This document shows, piece by piece, positions 23,460-28,535 of a DNA stretch of 28,535 bases; within the stretch, counting starts at the first letter, position 1; every line of letters begins with the position of its first letter. The position numbers and the translations under genes were made by a program. This DNA is from JAOUEA01 sp035550775 (GTDB lineage Bacteria; Actinomycetota; UBA4738; HRBIN12): assembly GCA_035550775.1 (NCBI GenBank), contig DASZOO010000209.1, forward strand, positions 1 to 28,535, in the 5' to 3' direction. The notes below the pieces were generated by a model that was given only the letters and a program-made list of their open reading frames with translations, ran no database searches and was not told where the DNA came from.

Positions 23460-25289
23460 CTACTCGACGGTGACGCTCTTCGCGAGGTTCCGAGGCTGGT
23501 CGACGTCGCAGCCGCGCAGCGTGGCGACGTGGTACGCGAGCAGCTGCATCGGCACGGTCACGACGACCGGCGACATCAGCTCGGGGGTCGCGGGCACCTC
23601 GAGCACGTGATCGACGAGCGCGCCCACCTCGGCGTCGCCCTCGGTCGCGACCGCCACCACGCGGGCCCCTCGAGCGCGCACCTCCTGGATGTTCGAGAGC
23701 ATCTTCGGATACACGTGGCAGCGCGTGGCCACGGCCACCACCGGCACACCGTCCTCGACCAGGGCGATCGGCCCGTGCTTCAGCTCGCCGGCCGGATGGC
23801 CCTCGGCGTGCACGTAGCTGAGCTCCTTCAGCTTGAGCGCTCCTTCGAGCGCCGCCGGGTACCCGGTGTGCCGTCCGATGAACAGCACGTCGCGCGCGTC
23901 GCGGTAACGCTCGGCGATCGCGCGCACCTGCTCGTCGAGCGCGATCGCGCGTTCCACCTTCGCGGGCAGCTCGTCGAGCTCGGCGAGCACCTCGGCGATC
24001 TCCTCGGGGAACTTCGTGCCCCGCACCTGCGCGAGGTAGAGCGCCACGAGGTACTGCGAGACCATCTGGGTCGCGAACGTCTTGGTGGCCGCGACGCCGA
24101 TCTCCGGACCGGCGTGCGTGTAGAGCACGCCGTCGGCCTCGCGAGCGAGCGACGAGCCGACCGTGTTCGTCACGGCGATCACCTGCGAGCCCTGGCGCCG
24201 GGCGTGCCGCGCGGCTTCCAGCGTGTCGATCGTCTCTCCGGATTGCGAGACCGCGAGCGTGAGGGTGTCGGGTCCGAGCACCGGGTCGCGGTAGCGGAAC
24301 TCGCTCGCGATCTCGATCTCGACCGGCAGCCGCGTCCAGTGCTCGATCGCGTACTTCGCCACGAGTCCCGAGTGGAACGCGGTGCCGCACGCGACGACGA
24401 ACACCTTGCCGACCTCGCGCAACACGTCGTCGCTCACGTGCAGCTCGTCGAGGACCATGCGCTCCCCGACCCTGCGCCCGACCAGGGTGTCGCGGATCGC
24501 GGCGGGCTGCTCGTCGATCTCCTTGCGCATGAACGTGTCGTACCCGCTCTTCTGGGCGCGCGCGACGTCCCAATCGACGGTGATCGGCTGCGGATCGAGC
24601 CGCGCCCCGTCGAGGTCGGTGAACGCCGCCCCGTCGCTGCGCACCTCGACGACCGTGCCCTCCTCGAGCGGGATCACCGTCGTCGTGCGTTCCAGCACCG
24701 CCGGGATGTCGGACGCGAGCATCGTCTCGCCCTCGCCCAGCCCGACGATGAGCGGGGACGACACCTTCACGCCGACGAGCACGTCGGGATCGTCGAGCGA
24801 GCACACGACGAGCGAGAACGCGCCGTCGAGCTCTCGGACGGCCTCGCGCACCGCGTCGGGCACCGATCGCCCCGTGCGCAGGATCTGCTCGACGAGGTGA
24901 GCGACGCACTCCGTGTCGGTCTCCGAGACGAGGGTGTGACCCTCCTTCTCCAGGTGGGCGCGGAGCTCCTGGAAGTTCTCGATGATGCCGTTGTGGATCA
25001 CCGCGACCCGCCCCTCGCAGTCGAGATGGGGGTGGGCGTTGCGATCGGTCGGCGCTCCGTGCGTGGCCCAGCGCGTGTGACCCATGCCGACCGACCCCGC
25101 CGTCGTCGGTCCGGCCTCGAGCGCTGCCTCGAGCTCGCTGAGCTTCCCGGCCCGCTTCACCACGCGGAGACCGCCGTCGAGCACGGCGACGCCTGCCGAG
25201 TCGTACCCACGGTATTCGAGCCGCCGGAGACCTTCGAGGACGATCGGAAGGGCCTCGTCGGGCCCCACGTAGCCCACGATGCCGCACAT
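23460..25289 (-). CDS. glmS: Glutamine-fructose-6-phosphate aminotransferase
   Basis: 609 residues, the usual size. N-terminal glutaminase (about 1-220) starts MCGIVGYVG with nucleophile Cys2, and has YRGYDSAG and GHTRWATHG. Two SIS isomerase domains follow, with FVVACGTAFHSGL, VSQSGETIDTL, and the terminal RNLAKSVTVE. First step of UDP-GlcNAc synthesis. Start ATG at 25289 is fixed by the need for Cys2. Expressed from the promoter at 25299 and probably with acpS and the genes below. Confidence 0.98.
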   Translation of the reverse strand: MCGIVGYVGPDEALPIVLEGLRRLEYRGYDSAGVAVLDGGLRVVKRAGKLSELEAALEAGPTTAGSVGMGHTRWATHGAPTDRNAHPHLDCEGRVAVIHNGIIENFQELRAHLEKEGHTLVSETDTECVAHLVEQILRTGRSVPDAVREAVRELDGAFSLVVCSLDDPDVLVGVKVSSPLIVGLGEGETMLASDIPAVLERTTTVIPLEEGTVVEVRSDGAAFTDLDGARLDPQPITVDWDVARAQKSGYDTFMRKEIDEQPAAIRDTLVGRRVGERMVLDELHVSDDVLREVGKVFVVACGTAFHSGLVAKYAIEHWTRLPVEIEIASEFRYRDPVLGPDTLTLAVSQSGETIDTLEAARHARRQGSQVIAVTNTVGSSLAREADGVLYTHAGPEIGVAATKTFATQMVSQYLVALYLAQVRGTKFPEEIAEVLAELDELPAKVERAIALDEQVRAIAERYRDARDVLFIGRHTGYPAALEGALKLKELSYVHAEGHPAGELKHGPIALVEDGVPVVAVATRCHVYPKMLSNIQEVRARGARVVAVATEGDAEVGALVDHVLEVPATPELMSPVVVTVPMQLLAYHVATLRGCDVDQPRNLAKSVTVE

Positions 25290-25298
25290 GAGGCTCCA

Positions 25299-25307
25299 AC
25301 CCTAGCA
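25299..25307 (-). promoter_or_regulatory. Extended -10 promoter for glmS
   Basis: On the - strand, TGCTAGGGT gives an extended TGn plus TAGGGT (25299-25304), with 9 nt to the glmS ATG. The message would be nearly leaderless, with a minimal GGAG in those bases. No -35 is evident. Confidence 0.45.
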
Positions 25308-25353
25308 GGGGTCCTCGTGCCGGCTCGGCGGTGCCGTCGGCGGGCTCGGCGGC

Positions 25354-26682
25354 TCAGCCCGCCGCCGACCGGATGGCCCCGGCGATGCGCTCCGCGTGCT
25401 CGGTCGCGAGCGATCCCGTCTCGGCCTCGACCATCACCCGCACGAGGGGTTCGGTGCCGCTCGGCCGCACGAGCACCCGTCCGTCGAGCCCGAGCGCGGC
25501 CTCGGCCTCGGCGACCGCCCCGCGGACGGCGTCGGTCTCGGCGACGGAACGGTCGGCGACCTCGACGTTGATCATGCGCTGCGGATACCGGTGCATCACC
25601 GACGCGAGCTCGGCGACCGAGCGGCCCGAGGCCGCCGCGAGCGAGAGGAACCGCACCGCCGTGAGGAGCCCGTCGCCCGTCGTGGCCCGGTCGCGGAAGA
25701 TCAGGTGGCCCGACTGCTCCCCGCCGAGCATCGCTCCCGTGCGCACCATGTCCTCGAGCACGTAGCGGTCGCCGACCTTCGAGGACACCACCTCGATGCC
25801 GGCCTCGCGCATCGCGTGATGGAAGCCCAGGTTGGCCATGACCGTCGTGACCACCGTGTCGCGGGCCAGCGCCCCCCGGTCCCGCAGCGCGACCGCGCAG
25901 GCGGCCAGCACCTGGTCGCCGTCGACGATGGCGCCCGTGGCGTCGGCGAACAGGGCCCGGTCGGCGTCGCCGTCGTGGGAGACCCCCGCGTCGGCTCCCA
26001 GGCGCACCACGTCGGCCGCCACGACCTCGGGGTACAGGGCGCCGCATCCGACGTTGATGTTCTTCCCGTCCGGATCGGCATGGATCGGATGCACCTCGGC
26101 GCCGAGGCGCCGCAGCAGGACCGGCGCGACGTCGGATGCCGCCCCGTTCGCGCAATCGACGACCACGCGCAGACCGTCGAGGCGCCCGCCCGCCGCGTCG
26201 ACGAGGTGCGCCAGGTAGCGCTCGCGGCCGTCCCCGACCGGTCTCGTCTCGCCCGAACGTTCCCGCGGGCCGGACCGTTGGCCCATCGCCGCCTCGATCT
26301 CGTCCTCGAGCTCGTCGGGGAGCTTCATGCCGGCGTCGTCGAAGAACTTGATGCCGTTGTATTCGGGCGGGTTGTGCGACGCGGAGATGACGACGCCGCT
26401 CGAGGCTCCCAGGTCGGTCGTGAGGAACGCGATCGCGGGGGTGGGCTCGACGCCGGCGACGAACACGTCGCCGCCGGCCTCCCTGATGCCTTCGACGAGA
26501 GCGTCCTCGAGCCACTCCCCGGAATCTCGGGGATCGCGCCCGATCACGAACGACGGAGGCCCCTCGACGCCCCGCCCGAGCACGGCCACGGCGGCTCGCC
26601 CCAATCGATAGGCGAGATCCTCGGTCAGCTCGATGCCCGCCAACCCGCGGACCCCGTCGGTGCCGAACAGCCGCTCCGTCAC
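25354..26682 (-). CDS. glmM: Phosphoglucosamine mutase
   Basis: 442 residues, normal. RLFGTDGVRGLAG opens the protein. Phosphoserine loop ISASHNPPEYNGIKFF, metal loop SHDGDADRALF, sugar loop GGEQSGHLIF and C-terminal VRPSGTEPLVRVMVEA. Converts GlcN-6-P to GlcN-1-P. A longer frame to 26718 exists, but GTG 26682 places the GTDGVRG motif at the normal distance and sits 7 nt from a -10, so it is probably leaderless. Confidence 0.97.
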   Translation of the reverse strand: MTERLFGTDGVRGLAGIELTEDLAYRLGRAAVAVLGRGVEGPPSFVIGRDPRDSGEWLEDALVEGIREAGGDVFVAGVEPTPAIAFLTTDLGASSGVVISASHNPPEYNGIKFFDDAGMKLPDELEDEIEAAMGQRSGPRERSGETRPVGDGRERYLAHLVDAAGGRLDGLRVVVDCANGAASDVAPVLLRRLGAEVHPIHADPDGKNINVGCGALYPEVVAADVVRLGADAGVSHDGDADRALFADATGAIVDGDQVLAACAVALRDRGALARDTVVTTVMANLGFHHAMREAGIEVVSSKVGDRYVLEDMVRTGAMLGGEQSGHLIFRDRATTGDGLLTAVRFLSLAAASGRSVAELASVMHRYPQRMINVEVADRSVAETDAVRGAVAEAEAALGLDGRVLVRPSGTEPLVRVMVEAETGSLATEHAERIAGAIRSAAG

Positions 26683-26689
26683 GGCGGGA

Positions 26690-26695
26690 AGGCTA
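26690..26695 (-). promoter_or_regulatory. -10 element for leaderless glmM
   Basis: TAGCCT on the - strand, 7 nt before GTG 26682 with no Shine-Dalgarno between, the spacing of leaderless actinobacterial messages. There is no clear -35. Confidence 0.4.
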
Positions 26696-26696
26696 C

Positions 26697-26724
26697 CCCG
26701 CGGTGGGTCGAGCCGCACCGCGGG
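26697..26724 (-). terminator. Hairpin between arsC and glmM
   Basis: CCCGCGGTG and CACCGCGGG form a perfect 9-bp stem with a 10-nt loop, directly after the arsC stop codon. There is no T-run. It could end or weaken the ars transcript before glmM. Confidence 0.45.
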
Positions 26725-27150
26725 TCACCCCTCGGGCAGCAGCTCCGCCAGCAGCCCACGGACGCGCCGGTCGATCTCGTCCCGGATCGGCCGGACGCCC
26801 TCCACGGACATCCCGGACGGGTCCTCGAGGTCCCAATCCTCGTAGCGCGTGCCGGGGAAGACGGGACACGCGTCGCCGCACCCCATCGTGATCACGACGT
26901 CGGAAGCCCGGACGGCCGCGTCGCTCAGCGGCTTGGGGAACTCCTTCGAGATGTCGATGCCGAGCTCGCGCATGGCCTCGACCACGGCAGGGTTCACCTC
27001 GTCGGCGGGGGCGCTGCCCGCCGATCGCACGACCACCCTGCCGGCGGCGTGGTGGTCGAGCAACCCCGCCGCCATCTGGCTGCGCCCCGCGTTGTGCACG
27101 CAGACGAACAGCACCTCGGGGCGCGGACCCACGGCCGGCGCGTCGGTCAC
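26725..27150 (-). CDS. arsC: Arsenate reductase, low-Mr phosphatase type
   Basis: 141 residues. CX5R loop with Cys17 and Arg23 (VCVHNAGRSQMA), relay cysteines Cys91 and Cys95 in TMGCGDACPVFPG, and the acid in WDLEDPSG. Reduces arsenate to arsenite. Whether thioredoxin or mycothiol is the donor cannot be decided from sequence. GTG start shares GTGA with the arsM stop. Last gene of arsR-arsM-arsC. Confidence 0.94.
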   Translation of the reverse strand: MTDAPAVGPRPEVLFVCVHNAGRSQMAAGLLDHHAAGRVVVRSAGSAPADEVNPAVVEAMRELGIDISKEFPKPLSDAAVRASDVVITMGCGDACPVFPGTRYEDWDLEDPSGMSVEGVRPIRDEIDRRVRGLLAELLPEG

Positions 27151-27908
27151 GAGGCCGGCCTCACGCCGCGCACGATCGCGCCGTACATGCCGTCGGTGAG
27201 CTCGTGTGTCGGATCGACCTCGATGTCGACGAACCCGGCGCGCAGGAGCTCCGCTCCGTACTCAGCGAACGAGAGCGCGCCCGCGATGCAGCCCACGTAC
27301 GACCCGCGCTCGGCCCGGTCGGCAGGCGTCAGGCGATCGTCGGCCACGACGTCGCTGATGCCGAGGCGCCCGCCCGGGCGCAGCACCCGGAACATCTCGT
27401 CGACCACACGAGGCTTGTCGGTCGACAGGTTGATCACGCAGTTCGAGATCACGACGTCGACGCTGCCGTCCGGGAGCGGGATCTCCTCGATGAATCCCTC
27501 GAGGAACTCGACGTTCTCGGCGCCGGCCTTCCGCGCGTTCGCGCGGGCGAGCTCGAGCATCTCCTCGGTCATGTCGAGCCCGTAGGCCTTGCCGGTGGGT
27601 CCGACCCGCTTGGCGGAGAGCAGCACATCGATGCCCCCGCCCGAGCCGAGGTCGAGCACCGTCTCGCCCTCTCGGAGCTCGGCCACCGCGGTCGGGTTGC
27701 CGCATCCCATGCTCGCGAGCACGGCGTCTTCCGGGAGATCCGCTCGGGTGGTGGCGTCGTAGAGCGCGACGCCGTTGCCGTCCTCGGGCGCGCAGCCGTC
27801 GCAACAGGCGATGAGGTCCGCGCCGTCGTCGTCGGCCGCCCGTCCCGCGGCGACGACCTTCACGGCCGCCGCGTACCGGTCTCGCACCTGTTCCCTCAGC
27901 TCGCTCAT
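27147..27908 (-). CDS. arsM: Arsenite S-adenosylmethionine methyltransferase
   Basis: 253 residues. SAM site VLDLGSGGGIDVLLSA. Arsenic-binding cysteines are expected at ACCDGC near the N-terminus, MGCGNP, ISNCVINLS and YVGCIAGAL, matching the ArsM pattern. Methylates As(III), giving methylated and volatile forms. ATG at 27908 shares ATGA with the arsR stop. With arsC it would convert arsenate to methylated arsenic. No arsenite pump is in the window. Confidence 0.95.
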   Translation of the reverse strand: MSELREQVRDRYAAAVKVVAAGRAADDDGADLIACCDGCAPEDGNGVALYDATTRADLPEDAVLASMGCGNPTAVAELREGETVLDLGSGGGIDVLLSAKRVGPTGKAYGLDMTEEMLELARANARKAGAENVEFLEGFIEEIPLPDGSVDVVISNCVINLSTDKPRVVDEMFRVLRPGGRLGISDVVADDRLTPADRAERGSYVGCIAGALSFAEYGAELLRAGFVDIEVDPTHELTDGMYGAIVRGVRPAS

Positions 27909-28267
27909 CGATCCGCTCCTTCCCCGAAGGCCAGCACCTCGCTCAGCCGTTGGATCGCGTCGGGCCGCAGCGAGTAGTAGGCCCAGACGCCGCGCTGCTC
28001 CCTGCTGAGCAGCCCCGCGTCGACCAGCCTGCGCATGTGATGGCTCACGGTGGGCTGCGACAGGCCGAGGAACTCGGTCAGGTCGCAGACGCACACGGCC
28101 TCGCGGACCGTGGCCAGCAGGTTGACGACGCGCACGCGATGGGGATCGCCCAGCGCCCGGAACAACGAGGCCGTGGTCGCGGCCTCGTCGGTCGTCATGT
28201 CATCGGCCGCCAGCGGCACGCAGCATTGCGCCGGCGCCTCGGCGGTCGCGATCGGTGTCCCCTCCAT
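27905..28267 (-). CDS. arsR: ArsR-family arsenic-responsive repressor
   Basis: 120 residues. Winged HTH with LFRALGDPHRVRVVNLLA and LGLSQPTVSHHMRRL, and the wing RGVWAYYSL. Likely As(III) ligands are Cys59 and Cys61 (VCVCDL) plus Cys15-Cys16 (QCCVPL). In-frame ATGs upstream at 28276 and 28390 exist. 28390 lies inside the operator and promoter and is rejected. 28267 was chosen because GAGGGG lies 9 nt before it. Represses its own operon by binding the two boxes at 28335 and 28375. Confidence 0.94.
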   Translation of the reverse strand: MEGTPIATAEAPAQCCVPLAADDMTTDEAATTASLFRALGDPHRVRVVNLLATVREAVCVCDLTEFLGLSQPTVSHHMRRLVDAGLLSREQRGVWAYYSLRPDAIQRLSEVLAFGEGADR

Positions 28268-28334
28268 CGCCCTCATCCCCTCGCCGGCGGACCAGGCTCG
28301 CCCATCCACCACGGATCCATCCAGGCGATGCATC

Positions 28335-28353
28335 CATCGAGGAACGTCGATAT
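28335..28353. promoter_or_regulatory. ArsR operator box 1
   Basis: CATCGAGGAACGTCGATAT on +. On the - strand it contains ATCGA-N6-TCGAT, a perfect 5-bp dyad. It is a near copy of box 2, 40 bp away, and lies downstream of the predicted start of transcription of arsR. Confidence 0.6.
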
Positions 28354-28374
28354 CTGAGGGCATCCTGGCAGACG

Positions 28375-28393
28375 CATCGATGAACGTCAATAC
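28375..28393. promoter_or_regulatory. ArsR operator box 2 overlapping the -35
   Basis: CATCGATGAACGTCAATAC on +. It shares 15 of 19 bases with box 1. On the - strand it includes TTGACG, a good -35, with CAGGAT 17 bp further on as a weak -10. ArsR binding here would block the promoter. Confidence 0.6.
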
Positions 28394-28447
28394 GAAAGGG
28401 ACGCCGGCGAACGGGCGAGAACGCGTGCGGCGTGCGAGGATGGGCGC

Positions 28448-28535
28448 ATGGACGACCGACTCGTGCGGGTGTTCGCGAGCGGCGACAGCGTCGCCGGGGA
28501 GATGATGCGCGGACGGCTCGAGGCCGAGGGCATCA
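28448..28535 (+). CDS. DUF2007-like small protein, 3'-truncated
   Basis: ATG at 28448 with GAGGA 8 nt upstream. The 29 visible residues include LVRVFASGDSVAGEMMRGR and LEAEGI. This matches the opening of the DUF2007 'putative signal transducing protein' family (xVRVFxxxDxxxAExxRGxLEAEGI). The gene runs off the window. It is divergent from arsR and shares its upstream region, so ArsR may affect it. Function is unknown. Confidence 0.6.
   Translation, partial: MDDRLVRVFASGDSVAGEMMRGRLEAEGI

Noticed and set aside
23529..25571. Long + strand open frame opposite glmS
   Set aside because: It runs entirely within and past the well-conserved glmS on the other strand. His/Arg/Asp-rich shadow translation.
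28268..28390. N-terminal extension of ArsR to ATG 28390
   Set aside because: It would start within the operator and -35 and give an atypical 41-residue extension. ATG 28267 with GAGGGG fits the family length.
1..28535. CRISPR arrays, tRNA genes, insertion sequences
   Set aside because: No regularly spaced repeats, no cloverleaf-like stretch and no transposase were seen in any intergenic gap, all of which are about 210 bp or shorter.

Overview
The window is a GC-rich chromosome segment from an actinobacterium-like organism. The evidence is the gene order glmM, glmS, acpS, nnrD/E, alr, alpha/beta hydrolase, tsaE, tsaB, rimI, tsaD (typical of Actinomycetota), many GTG starts, tight 4-nt start/stop overlaps and strong GC bias at third codon positions. 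The species cannot be named from the sequence. I see no tRNA, rRNA, CRISPR array, insertion sequence or phage gene.

Layout. (i) 1-13.0 kb is a surface-polysaccharide locus: a 5'-truncated NDP-sugar epimerase (+ strand), then on the - strand a GT4 glycosyltransferase, two NarL/LuxR response regulators, a soluble GAF histidine kinase, a Wzx flippase, a Wzy/WaaL-like polymerase or ligase, a Wzz-like chain-length protein with a degenerate kinase tail, two thymidylate-kinase-like P-loop proteins (one fused to a nucleotidyltransferase) and a plant-like GDP-mannose 3,5-epimerase. (ii) 13.2-16.0 kb has a DAO-type FAD oxidase, a cupin and a GalE-like epimerase, coupled by overlaps to tsaD. (iii) 16.0-26.7 kb is the housekeeping block: t6A synthesis (tsaD, tsaB, tsaE) with rimI, a family-4 uracil-DNA glycosylase, an alpha/beta hydrolase, alr, the bifunctional NAD(P)HX repair enzyme, acpS, glmS and glmM. 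(iv) 26.7-28.3 kb is an arsR-arsM-arsC operon. A DUF2007-like gene starts divergently at the right edge.

The most interesting signal is regulatory. Three intergenic dyads of the form CGACGTAG-N5-CTACGTCG (2725-2745, 9500-9520, and 11911-11931 with one degenerate half) each lie 31-32 bp upstream of a TAGCGT or TAGATT -10-like hexamer. They precede the first regulator gene, the wzz-wzy-wzx operon and the P-loop kinase operon. This looks like a local regulon of one or both NarL/LuxR regulators, with autoregulation. The second regulator gene appears to start at ATC behind a perfect AAAGGAG ribosome binding site. The arsenic operon has two tandem 19-bp ArsR-type boxes 40 bp apart.

How the genes fit together: the sugar epimerases supply activated sugars. 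The glycosyltransferase builds the repeat unit, Wzx flips it, and the Wzy-like protein polymerises it under Wzz-like length control. The kinase and regulators would set expression. The neighbouring glm, alr and acpS genes supply cell-wall and lipid precursors.
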